Made by a program: the position numbers and the translations under genes
Notes under the pieces: model-generated
Told to the model about the DNA's origin: nothing
The model's database searches: none
What the model saw: only the letters and a program-made list of their open reading frames with translations
Shown: positions 31,038 through 39,144 of the stretch, piece after piece
How positions within the stretch are numbered: position 1 is the stretch's first letter
How the letters are laid out: every line of letters starts with the position of its first letter
Origin: Aerosticca soli
GTDB lineage: Bacteria; Pseudomonadota; Gammaproteobacteria; Xanthomonadales; Rhodanobacteraceae
DNA: 64,000 nt
Direction of reading: 5' to 3'
NCBI RefSeq assembly: GCF_003967035.1
Contig: NZ_AP018560.1
Span: forward strand, 457,001-521,000

Positions 31038-31272
31038 ATGCCCACGGCCTTGCGCATCGGTCGCTTACGCGTCGAACGACCATCGTCCCAACCATGTCCA
31101 CGTGGTCGGTCATGGAGAGGCGGTATTCATGCTGAATTGCCCGAACGGCCCACCAATCCTGCGCGAGAGTTATGGCTTTGGTCGATCGGACGTGGCCCGT
31201 ATCCAAGCGATCCTGACCGATCATCTCGCCGCCCTATGCGCCGAATGGAGGGAAATTCATGGCCACTATTGA
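31038..31272 (+). pseudogene. DUF4160-like gene broken by a frameshift
   Basis: Two phases together encode a DUF4160 protein. From ATG 31038 the frame reads MPTALRIGRLRV and then goes wrong. A second phase continues with NDHRPNHVHVVGHGEAVFML, LRESYGFGRSDVARIQAILTDHL and stops at 31272. A segment of about four residues that should join them is missing near 31074, where TACGCGTCG occurs once. A deletion between two copies of such a short repeat would explain the break (inference). A TATAGT hexamer at 31024-31029 would give a near-leaderless start. The stop overlaps the DUF2442 start by 14 nt. Internal initiation from GTG 30994 in the second phase cannot be excluded. Confidence 0.65.
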
Positions 31273-31672
31273 AGACGGCCTCGTCCAAGCCGAGAAGCGC
31301 GCCCAGGCACACCGCCAGGCAGGTTATGTCGTGGCCGCCCGTTACGACCGGCGTACATCGCGCGTGATTGTGAAGCTCAACACGGGCGTGCAGATCAGCT
31401 TTCCGTCGCGTCTGATCCAGGGCTTGGCAGACGCCGCGCCCGAGGATTTGGCCTGCATCGAAATTACGCCTGCAGGCCTGGGCCTGCACTGGCCGAAGCT
31501 GGATGCGGATCTGTACGTGCCCGGTCTCCTGGCCGGTCAGCTCGGTTCCAAGCGATGGATGGCAGCCCAGCTCGGCGCGGCCGGTGGTAGCGTGCGGAGC
31601 CCCGCCAAGGCCTCCAGCTCCCGTGAGAATGGCCGCAAGGGCGGCCGTCCGCGCAAGATGGCGAATGGATGA
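31259..31672 (+). CDS. DUF2442 domain protein, probable partner of DUF4160
   Basis: A 137-residue protein. The DUF2442 core is visible: YDRRTSRVIVKLNTGVQISFPSRLIQGLADA, DLACIEITPAGLGLHWPKLDADLYVPGLL. A basic tail (SSRENGRKGGRPRKMANG) follows, looking like a nucleic-acid-binding extension. DUF4160/DUF2442 pairs are commonly adjacent and have been predicted to be toxin-antitoxin-like; no activity can be deduced from sequence. ATG lies inside the end of the DUF4160 gene, so translation was probably coupled before that gene was broken. The 294 nt downstream, to the GT4 gene, hold nothing recognisable. Confidence 0.75.
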   Translation: MATIEDGLVQAEKRAQAHRQAGYVVAARYDRRTSRVIVKLNTGVQISFPSRLIQGLADAAPEDLACIEITPAGLGLHWPKLDADLYVPGLLAGQLGSKRWMAAQLGAAGGSVRSPAKASSSRENGRKGGRPRKMANG

Positions 31673-31966
31673 CGGGATCCGCGCGATGATCGGTGCAAAC
31701 GCCGCACGATGGGCTCGAATCACCCACTGCCCCGATGCCGGGGCCCCGACCTTGGCCTCAACATCCGAAGGATCAGGCGTTTCCCAATGCGCTTCATCCT
31801 GCCAAGGCCCGTCGCCAACGGGCTTCCGTGCCTCATGCGATGCACATGGCGCGCACACCGAAATGCTGAAGAAGACCGTTCGCGAGGAGGCACGAGGCAC
31901 GCGATTGCATGGCGTGGGCAGCCTCAGCGCGGCGACTGATTCGGCACGATCCGCATCGGGCAAGCC

Positions 31967-33085
31967 ATGCCGCCGCGCGTCCTGATAGTCACGCGCAACC
32001 TGCCGCCGCTGGTCGGCGGCATGGAGCGGCTCAACTGGCACATGGCGCAGGAGCTCGCGCGTCGGAGCGAGGTCCGCGTGATCGGCCCGGCCGGCGCGGC
32101 AGCCTCGGCGCCGGCCGGCGTGCCGGTCATCGAAGTGCCGCTGCGACCGTTGGGGAAGTTTCTGGGCCTTGCGCAGCTGCAGGCGTTGCGCGAGGCGCGT
32201 CGTTTCCGCCCCGGGCTCGTGCTCGCCGGCAGCGGCCTGACCGCGCCGCTCGCGCTGCTGGCAGCGCGTCGTGTCGGTGCGCGCGCCGCCGTCTATGTGC
32301 ACGGGCTGGATCTGGCGGTCGCGCATCCGCTCTATCGGCGGCTGTGGCTGCCGGCCCTGCGACGCATGGATCGGGTGATCGCCAACAGCCACGCCACCCG
32401 CGCGCTGGCCCTCAAGGCCGGCATCGACGCGGCGCGCATCGGCATCGTGCATCCCGGCGTGGAAGTGCCGGCATCGCTGCCCGGTGACGACGCCATGCGC
32501 GCGTTTCGCCAGCGCCACGGTCTTGGCGAGCGTCCGCTGCTGCTGTCCGTCGGCCGCCTGAGCGAGCGCAAGGGCATCCGCGAATTCGTCGTCGACGTGC
32601 TGCCGCACATCGTCGCGGCGCGGCCGGACGTGCTGTTCGTCGTGATCGGCGCCGCACCGGCGGATGCGTTGCATGCGAAGGCGCAAACCCCGGCGCAGAT
32701 ACTCGAAGAGGCGTGCCGCGCGGGCGGGCATGTACGTTTTCTCGGCAGCATCGACGACGCTGAGTTGTCCGTGGCCTATCGCGCATCGGCCGTGCATGTC
32801 TTCCCCATACGCGAGCTGCCCGGCGACCCGGAAGGCTTCGGCATGGTGGCGGTGGAAGCGGCCGCGCACGGGCTGCCGACCGTGGCCTACGCCACCGGCG
32901 GGGTGGTCGATGCGGTCGCCGATGGCGTCAGTGGATGTCTGGTGCCGCCCGGCGATGCCGCAGCCTTCGCCCGTGCCGTGTTGAAGTTTCTGGCACAGCC
33001 TTTGGAAGAGGCCGGCATCCGTGTCTTTGCCGAGCGGTTCAATTGGGACGAATTCGGAAAACGACTGTGGCAGGCCCTGACGTGA
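31967..33085 (+). CDS. Glycosyltransferase family 4
   Basis: A 372-residue GT-B fold enzyme. N-terminal acceptor domain starts VLIVTRNLPPLVGGMERLNW. The C-terminal nucleotide-sugar domain holds LLLSVGRLSERKGIREFVV near residue 185, FLGSIDDAELSVAYRASAVHVFP, and the E-x7-E motif (GDPEGFGMVAVEAAAHGLP) that binds the donor. Members include PimA/PimB-type mannosyltransferases; donor and acceptor here are unknown. Its stop overlaps the next gene's GTG by 4 nt, so GT4-GT2-GT2 form one translationally coupled unit. Confidence 0.9.
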   Translation: MPPRVLIVTRNLPPLVGGMERLNWHMAQELARRSEVRVIGPAGAAASAPAGVPVIEVPLRPLGKFLGLAQLQALREARRFRPGLVLAGSGLTAPLALLAARRVGARAAVYVHGLDLAVAHPLYRRLWLPALRRMDRVIANSHATRALALKAGIDAARIGIVHPGVEVPASLPGDDAMRAFRQRHGLGERPLLLSVGRLSERKGIREFVVDVLPHIVAARPDVLFVVIGAAPADALHAKAQTPAQILEEACRAGGHVRFLGSIDDAELSVAYRASAVHVFPIRELPGDPEGFGMVAVEAAAHGLPTVAYATGGVVDAVADGVSGCLVPPGDAAAFARAVLKFLAQPLEEAGIRVFAERFNWDEFGKRLWQALT

Positions 33086-33987
33086 ATCTCGCCACCATCA
33101 CCGTTACCTACAACCCGGACCTGGCGATACTGGCAACCCAGCTTCGCCAGTTGCCCGCCGACGCGCTGCGGGTGGTGGTGGACAACGCCTCGGCCCCGGA
33201 CTTGCGCGAACCGCTGCGCGCGCTGTGCGAGGCGCACGGCGCGGTGTTCATCGCCAATGCTGACAACCTCGGCCTCGCCGCCGGCCTCAACATCGGCGCG
33301 CGCAAGGCGTTAGAAATCGCGCCCGATCTCGCCTACCTGCTCTTGCTGGATCAGGACACCGAGCCCGGCCCCGACGGCGTGCAGCGCCTCTTGAAAGCCT
33401 ATGAAACCTTGCTGCAACAGGGCTATCCGCCCGGCTGCGCCGGCCCGCGCCTGGTGGATGCCCACACCGGTCTGCAGCACGGCTTTCACTGCATGACGCG
33501 CTGGCGCTGGCAGCGCCGCTTTCCACCGGCCACGCAAACCGAACCGGTACGGCTCGCCAACCTGAACGGCAGCGGCAGCTTGATTCCCGCCCCCATCTAC
33601 CGCGAACTCGGCGGACTGGACGATGCGCTGTTCATCGACCACGTGGACACCGAATGGTCGTTCCGCGTGCTGGCTGCCGGCCATGCCTTGTACGGCATTC
33701 CGCAGGTCGGCTTTCTCCATCGCATGGGCGAAGCCAGCGTGCGCTTCTGGCTGTTCGGCTGGCGCGTGTGGCCCAGCCGCTCGCCACGGCGGCATTATTT
33801 TCTGTTCCGCAATGCCGTCATCCTGATGCGGCGGAATGACGTGCCCACCGTGTGGAAAGCCTGGGCGGTGATCAAGCTGCTCGTCACCTTCATCGTGCAT
33901 GCGCTGTCCGACCCCCGCCGCAAAGCGCAAGTCCAAGCCATGCTGCGCGGCCTGCGTGACGGACTCGCAACAAAGGCGGAACGCTGA
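33082..33987 (+). CDS. Glycosyltransferase family 2, rhamnosyltransferase-like
   Basis: A 301-residue GT2. Motifs: LATITVTYNPDLAIL, VVVDNASAPDLRE, NADNLGLAAGLNIGARKA, the metal-binding LLLLDQDTEPGPDG near residue 90, and FIDHVDTEWSFRVLAAGH near 190. This is the pattern of bacterial rhamnosyltransferases of O-antigen and related glycans, so dTDP-rhamnose is a likely donor, though no rml genes are in the window. The GTG start at 33082 overlaps the GT4 stop; the long upstream extension of the frame is spurious. Confidence 0.87.
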   Translation: MNLATITVTYNPDLAILATQLRQLPADALRVVVDNASAPDLREPLRALCEAHGAVFIANADNLGLAAGLNIGARKALEIAPDLAYLLLLDQDTEPGPDGVQRLLKAYETLLQQGYPPGCAGPRLVDAHTGLQHGFHCMTRWRWQRRFPPATQTEPVRLANLNGSGSLIPAPIYRELGGLDDALFIDHVDTEWSFRVLAAGHALYGIPQVGFLHRMGEASVRFWLFGWRVWPSRSPRRHYFLFRNAVILMRRNDVPTVWKAWAVIKLLVTFIVHALSDPRRKAQVQAMLRGLRDGLATKAER

Positions 33988-34835
33988 TGCGCAGCCCTGT
34001 CATTGGCCTCACGCTGCACTACCGCCATGCCGCGCTCACGGATCGCTGCGTGCGCAGTCTGCTCGCCGACGGGGCGGATGCCGTGCTCGTCTGGGACAAC
34101 ACGGGCGACGGCGGCACGAGCGCGAAGGGCATCAGCGTGTGCCGGGACCAACCGGATCGGGTAGTGCTCGAGGTGTCACCCACCAACCTCGGCTTTGCCG
34201 CCGGCGTCAATCGTGGCATCGCGGCGATTCTCGCCCGCTGGCCGCAGGCATGGGTCTTTCTTCTCAATAACGATGCCGAAGTGCTGCCCGGCGCCATCGA
34301 CAAGCTGCGGCAGGCGCTGGAGGCCGAACCAGCCGCCGTGATCTCTTTCCCCCTGATCGACCAAGGCGGGCGAACCAGCGGCGCCACGTATTACCAGCGC
34401 CACACCGGCATCCTGTCATCCCACGCCCTTCCCGCTTCGGTGACGCACCCCAGCGGCTGCGCGCTTTTGATCGCCCCTGAGCGGATCAATCTGCCGCTTT
34501 TCGACGAGGATTTCTTCATGTACGGCGAGGACGTGATGCTCGGCGCCCGTCTCGGCCCGCAGCGCATGGCGCACGTCACGGAGATTCTCGTCCGCCACGC
34601 CGGCAACGCTGGCAGCGGCCAGGGCTCCACCTTTTACGAAGAACGCATGGTCGCGGCGCACTGGCTGCTGGCACGCAAACTATCCCACTCCCGCCCGAGA
34701 TACATCATCAATTTGTTGGGTCGGTTCCTCATACTGCCTGCACGGGCTGCGGTTCGGTCTGTGCGGCTGCGCAGCCTGACGCCTTGGCAGGCCTTATGGA
34801 AAGGATGGGAGCTCGCCTCGACTTCATCCTCCTGA
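33987..34835 (+). CDS. Glycosyltransferase family 2
   Basis: A 282-residue GT2. Motifs: VIGLTLHYRHAALTDRCVRSLL, AVLVWDNTGDGG in the nucleotide pocket, NLGFAAGVNRGIAAIL, the metal-binding FLLNNDAEVLPG near residue 95, and the base-containing FDEDFFMYGEDVMLGARL near 175. ATG starts on the last base of the previous stop (TGATG). The C-terminus is basic and hydrophobic, suggesting membrane association. It converges on the methyltransferase gene. Confidence 0.87.
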   Translation: MRSPVIGLTLHYRHAALTDRCVRSLLADGADAVLVWDNTGDGGTSAKGISVCRDQPDRVVLEVSPTNLGFAAGVNRGIAAILARWPQAWVFLLNNDAEVLPGAIDKLRQALEAEPAAVISFPLIDQGGRTSGATYYQRHTGILSSHALPASVTHPSGCALLIAPERINLPLFDEDFFMYGEDVMLGARLGPQRMAHVTEILVRHAGNAGSGQGSTFYEERMVAAHWLLARKLSHSRPRYIINLLGRFLILPARAAVRSVRLRSLTPWQALWKGWELASTSSS

Positions 34836-34853
34836 AGTAGATCGCACCCTGCC

Positions 34854-35885
34854 TCATCCCTGTTTGCGCACGCGCCAGCTGATGAATTCCCGCACTTTGG
34901 GATCAATGCGCGCACGGCGTTCGGCATCGGCCACGAGTCGTTTCAAATCTTCCCCCGCACCACCAGCCAGTTGCTCGCTAATCCCCCAAATGCGGCGGCA
35001 AAGAGGACGCCACGGCATGTCCTGAGGCGGGTCAATAAAACCGGCCTTGCATAGCGCTTGGGCCAACGAGTCTTGGGTAAAAAGTACGAGATGGCGCGGC
35101 GGTTCCAATCCGCGCCAATTCTCCCCATAACGAAGATAACCTTGCGAATCGAGATTCGGCGTCTCCAGCCAGAGCCAGCCGCCGGGCACCAAAAGATCAT
35201 GGCAGCGTCGCAGTAGCTCGACAGGATCGTGCACATGCTCGATCACGTGCGAAAGGGTGATGCCATCGAAGCGCCCCAGTCCTTCCCCCAATGCTTCGAC
35301 GCCGCCTTGTTGCACCGGCAACCCCCTCGAACGGGCCGTTGCCACGGCATCGGCATCGGCATCGATCCCCATCACCTGCCAGCCAATGGCCCGGGCGAAC
35401 AGAAGAAACTCACCATTGCCGCAGCCAAAGTCGAGCAGCCGCTGCCCAGGTTTTGGCCAAGGGACATGGCGCAGCTCGGCCCGTATCAAGCCACCGATCC
35501 ACGGCAAGGCTGCGGCAGATCGGAGCAGCGGCCGAACGAGGAAGCGCAATCCAGGGAAGGCGGCAAGTGCCGTCGTGCGTAAAAAAAGCCGCCGTTGTGG
35601 AGTCATGCGGCCTACAGATTCATCTGTTTCCCCTGTATGGGTGAAATACTTTCGGTAAGCCATGCCAATGGTTTCTGGCGTGGGCCGCGGGTCGATCCAA
35701 GCAGCGCCGCAGTCGCCACAGCGCTGCAGACGCCACGTCCCCGGAGCATGGAAAAGTCGATCCCGCATGCCGTCGTGCAGCAACGATTGACCCGTCCCTC
35801 GGCACACCGGGCATTTGCCGGGAGATTCCAGCCCCTCGTGGGGCCACTCTTCCACTGAGTTTTCTGATCGCGGCATTCCATTCAT
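34854..35885 (-). CDS. Zinc-ribbon class I methyltransferase
   Basis: A 343-residue protein with an N-terminal zinc ribbon (CPVCRGTG then CGDCGAAW, residues ~25-60) and a SAM-dependent methyltransferase domain: LLDFGCGNGEFLLFARAIGWQ near residue 150, the HVIEHVHDP segment, and LLVPGGWLWLETPNLDS. Such methyltransferases occur in surface glycan clusters, where they methylate sugars or lipid-linked chains. ATG at 35885 has a GGGGA Shine-Dalgarno 6-7 nt upstream and overlaps the flippase stop by 4 nt (ATGA). Lower GC than the flanking core genes. Confidence 0.87.
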   Translation of the reverse strand: MNGMPRSENSVEEWPHEGLESPGKCPVCRGTGQSLLHDGMRDRLFHAPGTWRLQRCGDCGAAWIDPRPTPETIGMAYRKYFTHTGETDESVGRMTPQRRLFLRTTALAAFPGLRFLVRPLLRSAAALPWIGGLIRAELRHVPWPKPGQRLLDFGCGNGEFLLFARAIGWQVMGIDADADAVATARSRGLPVQQGGVEALGEGLGRFDGITLSHVIEHVHDPVELLRRCHDLLVPGGWLWLETPNLDSQGYLRYGENWRGLEPPRHLVLFTQDSLAQALCKAGFIDPPQDMPWRPLCRRIWGISEQLAGGAGEDLKRLVADAERRARIDPKVREFISWRVRKQG

Positions 35886-37144
35886 GTTGCTTTTCCCCAT
35901 AGATGCCACTTTGAACGCAAAAGGATGACGGCCACCAGCAGGGCAAGGAGCACTGCTTCGACCAGATAGGATGCCGCTGCCGCGCCCTGCAGACCGGCCG
36001 CCGGCACCAACCACAGGTTGAACAGGATGCCGGCCACGCCGCTCATGAGATAAATCGCCGTCAATACCGACTGGCGCCGCTGCTGCGCCACGACGGCGTT
36101 GAGCAGGTTGCGCACGAGCTGCAAGGCCGGCAGCAGGGCAAGCAGCATGACGAGGTGCGCCGTGTCCTCGAACCCTGCACCCAGGAGGCGCGCCACCCAG
36201 GGCGCAAGCAGCACCAGCACGCCGCCGCCCAGCAAGGCCGCCGCGCACAGGACGGCGCAGACCAGCCACAGTTGCCGCGCCGAATGCCGCCCGGCATAAA
36301 GACGCGGCCATAGTGCTTCCTGCAAGGCTTGCAATGGCAGGCTGGCGAGATCGATCACCCGCTGCGCCACGCTGAAATTGCCCGCCTGGCCGTAACTCGC
36401 CCGGGCAAGCAGCGGTTTGTTGAATTCAGCCTGCAGGCGAAACGACAGCGCCCCGATCGTGAAAGGGAGACTCTCGCGGGCCATCGCCCATTGGCGTTTC
36501 TTGGGCCAAACCGGGGCATGTTGGGCCACCATGCGTCGCGCCAGCGCCAATGCGTAGAGCGCGCTGGCCATCGCATACACCCACAAACAACCCACCGCGC
36601 TGGCTTGGCCCGCGGCGGCATAGAGCAGCAGCCCGATCAGGCGGGCAAGCATCAGCCCTGTCAGGATGGCGCCGAAAGCGCCCACCCGATGCCGGGCCTG
36701 CTCGACCCGGGCGGCGAGTTCGACGAAAGAGGTTGTGCCGACATCGGCCAAGGCAAAGGCCGCGAGTGCGGTCAGCGGCACGCGGGAAGGCAGGCTCCAT
36801 GCAAGGAGCGCCGTGGCCGCCAAGGCACAGACGAGCACCGCCGGCCACCACAGCGCGAGTGCCATGCCCAGGTGCCGGGGCAGCTCTGCCGGCGCGCAGG
36901 CGCCGTCTCGCAGCAGCAGCAAGGCCAACCCTAAACCGGCGATTGGCGAGAAAAAACCGCTCACCGCCTGGGCCGTGACGAACAGGCCGTAGCCGTCCAC
37001 CCCCAGGAGGCGGGCGAGCAGGACGACCATCGCCGCCTGCGCTGCGGCGCGCAACATCAGCCAGCCGAACAACCCGCCGCTCGCGCGCAGGTAGGCGCCG
37101 GGGCGCCAGGCCAGCCAACGGGACAATGAAGAGGAGCTATTCAA
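35882..37144 (-). CDS. Wzx-like oligosaccharide flippase (MOP superfamily)
   Basis: A 420-residue polytopic protein with about 12 hydrophobic helices. The N-terminal GLFGWLMLRAAAQAAMVVLLARLLGVDGYGLFVTAQAVSGF segment is the polysaccharide biosynthesis/MATE-like signature, and helix pairs run to the C-terminus. Such proteins move undecaprenyl-linked oligosaccharides to the periplasm. No ATG fits; TTG at 37144 is the most plausible start (beginning MNSSSSLSRW), with another TTG upstream. It lies 59 nt after the second GT-C gene and overlaps the methyltransferase start. Confidence 0.85.
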   Translation of the reverse strand: MNSSSSLSRWLAWRPGAYLRASGGLFGWLMLRAAAQAAMVVLLARLLGVDGYGLFVTAQAVSGFFSPIAGLGLALLLLRDGACAPAELPRHLGMALALWWPAVLVCALAATALLAWSLPSRVPLTALAAFALADVGTTSFVELAARVEQARHRVGAFGAILTGLMLARLIGLLLYAAAGQASAVGCLWVYAMASALYALALARRMVAQHAPVWPKKRQWAMARESLPFTIGALSFRLQAEFNKPLLARASYGQAGNFSVAQRVIDLASLPLQALQEALWPRLYAGRHSARQLWLVCAVLCAAALLGGGVLVLLAPWVARLLGAGFEDTAHLVMLLALLPALQLVRNLLNAVVAQQRRQSVLTAIYLMSGVAGILFNLWLVPAAGLQGAAAASYLVEAVLLALLVAVILLRSKWHLWGKAT

Positions 37145-37203
37145 GGTTTCTGTATCAATGGCCCGGTAGCGCTGACCGTTGATGAATGGACAGATGGTGC
37201 ACT

Positions 37204-39144
37204 TCAACGAGCCGGAAACAACCGGCGCAGCTCGGCGATGGTGGCGTCGAGCCGGCCGCCGAGGTTGTAGGTCTGCAACTGCGCGAGGGCTTCGCGGGCT
37301 TCCGTCGTGCGTCCCTCGGCAAGCAGCATGCGTATCAGGGTAACGCGGTAGGCCGACTCGTTGCTCGCCCGCGCCACCGCTTCGCGCGCCAGTCGCAAAC
37401 CCAGGGCGTGGTCGCCCAGCACGTTCCATGCGTAATCGCCGTAGGAGGCCAGCAGCCGCGCGCTGGGGTCGGGGTGAGAGAGCGCGGCGAGGAAGGCCTC
37501 CACCATGCGTTCCTTGGGCAACGGGCAGCCGCCGTCGCGGGCGCACTTGACCAGCGCGGCGAGCGAGCTTTCGTCCTGCACGCCGGGCGGATGCGCCTTG
37601 AGCTTGGCGATCATGCTGTCCCACCACGCATCCTTCAGCGGCAGGCCCATGCGCGCGTTCATGAAGATCAGCGCCTGCTCGGGAAGGATGGACGAGCCCG
37701 GCAGCGCGGCGGCGCGTTCCAGTGGCGCGTAGGCCAGGCGGGTGAAGGGCGAGGCGCGGTCGTAGTGCGAATAGATGATGTAGGTGCGGCCGAGTTCGTA
37801 TTGCGCGCGCGGGGAGTGCGGCGCGCGCGCGGCCAGTTCCTCGGCCAGCTGCAGCGGGCTGGACCAGGCGCGCGCGGTGAGCGCGGTCAGCCCGGTCCAC
37901 AGCACGAACAGTGCCAGCAGCGCGACGCGCCGCGCGAGCGCGAACGGCGGCGTGCCGGCACCGGGGGCCGGCAGCGCGCACAGCGGCGGCACCAGCGCCA
38001 GCAGCAGGCCGAGGCTGGCGAAGTAGTTGCGGTGCTCGTAGATGAGTTCCAGCGGCAGGATGGTGCCGGTCAACAGGTGGCAGCCGAGGAAATACATCAG
38101 GCCCAGCGCCACCAGCGGCCGGCGGCGTCGCCAGGCCACGGCCAGCGCGGCCAGGGCGATGAGCAGCAGCAGGCTGGGCAGCGTGGTCCAGGGCGTCAGC
38201 AGGCCGGTCGAGATGCGAAAGTCGTCGTGATAGAAACTGAGCGCCTCGGGTGTCGGCAGTAGCGTCCAGCGGAGGTAGCCGGCGACGATGCGCGCCTCGC
38301 TGAGCAGGCGCGTGCGCAAGGTGAAGTCGCGCGTGGCCCAGCTTTGCGGCGCCAGCAGGTGCGGCAGCATCCAGGTGAGGCCCGCGATCAGCGGCACCGC
38401 CAGCGTCAGCACGAACAGGCCGACCACGGCGAAATCGCGCCGGCCGTCGCCGCGGCGGAAATCGAACAGCACCCACTCGGTGACGGCGGCATACAGCGGC
38501 AGCATCACCGCGGTTTCCTTCGCCAGCAGGCCGATGCCGGTGCCGAGCAGCAGGCTGGCCACGGCCAGCGCCAGGCCGCCGCGCGGACGACCGGCGCGCA
38601 TGCGTTGCCGGCCGGCCACGTAGCCGAGCAGCCCGGCCAGCACGCACAGGTTGGCCAGGCTTTCCATGCGCTGCACCACGTACAGCACGCCGGTGAGGTT
38701 GATCGGCAGCAGCAGCCAGCCGCCGGCGATCAGCGCCGCCATGAGGTCGTGGCGCCTCGTGTCCCGACCGGCTCGCGGATCGCGTGCCGCGGCGAGGGCG
38801 AGCAGTCGCCGGGCCAGCAGGTACACCAGCACGCCGTTCAAAAGGTGGATGACCAGGTTGACCAGCTTCCAGCCGAACGGGTCCAGCCCCGTGGCGAGGT
38901 AGTTGGCGGCGAAGCTCAGCGAGGCCAATGGCCGCTTGAAATCACTCGCCGGCGAGGACAGCGCCGCATTCACCAGCGCGGGCAGGCTTGCCTGCGAGGG
39001 TTGCACGCCGGGGTTGTCGACGATGTTGGGGTAGTCGTCGAACAGCCAGCCGCCGGCAAGGCCGGGCCAGTAGACGAGCATGGCGATGGCGATCATGGCC
39101 GCCATCAGGGCGACGCCCGCCAGGCGGAAGTTCGGCAACTTCAT
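37204..39144 (-). CDS. GT-C-like membrane protein with C-terminal TPR-like region, paralog B
   Basis: A 646-residue protein with about 11-12 transmembrane helices in residues 1-420 and a soluble, helical TPR-like tail of about 220 residues. The first periplasmic loop carries the acidic pair in GGWLFDDYPNIVDNPG, as in GT-C transferases. A later loop carries YEHRNYFASLG. Overall it resembles TMTC/PMT-type lipid-phosphate-sugar-dependent transferases and the TfpW-type pilin glycosyltransferases. It shares layout and both motifs with the upstream gene and overlaps it by 4 nt (ATGA). Proposed to glycosylate a pilin; this rests on position and fold, not on direct similarity I can compute. Confidence 0.75.
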   Translation of the reverse strand: MKLPNFRLAGVALMAAMIAIAMLVYWPGLAGGWLFDDYPNIVDNPGVQPSQASLPALVNAALSSPASDFKRPLASLSFAANYLATGLDPFGWKLVNLVIHLLNGVLVYLLARRLLALAAARDPRAGRDTRRHDLMAALIAGGWLLLPINLTGVLYVVQRMESLANLCVLAGLLGYVAGRQRMRAGRPRGGLALAVASLLLGTGIGLLAKETAVMLPLYAAVTEWVLFDFRRGDGRRDFAVVGLFVLTLAVPLIAGLTWMLPHLLAPQSWATRDFTLRTRLLSEARIVAGYLRWTLLPTPEALSFYHDDFRISTGLLTPWTTLPSLLLLIALAALAVAWRRRRPLVALGLMYFLGCHLLTGTILPLELIYEHRNYFASLGLLLALVPPLCALPAPGAGTPPFALARRVALLALFVLWTGLTALTARAWSSPLQLAEELAARAPHSPRAQYELGRTYIIYSHYDRASPFTRLAYAPLERAAALPGSSILPEQALIFMNARMGLPLKDAWWDSMIAKLKAHPPGVQDESSLAALVKCARDGGCPLPKERMVEAFLAALSHPDPSARLLASYGDYAWNVLGDHALGLRLAREAVARASNESAYRVTLIRMLLAEGRTTEAREALAQLQTYNLGGRLDATIAELRRLFPAR

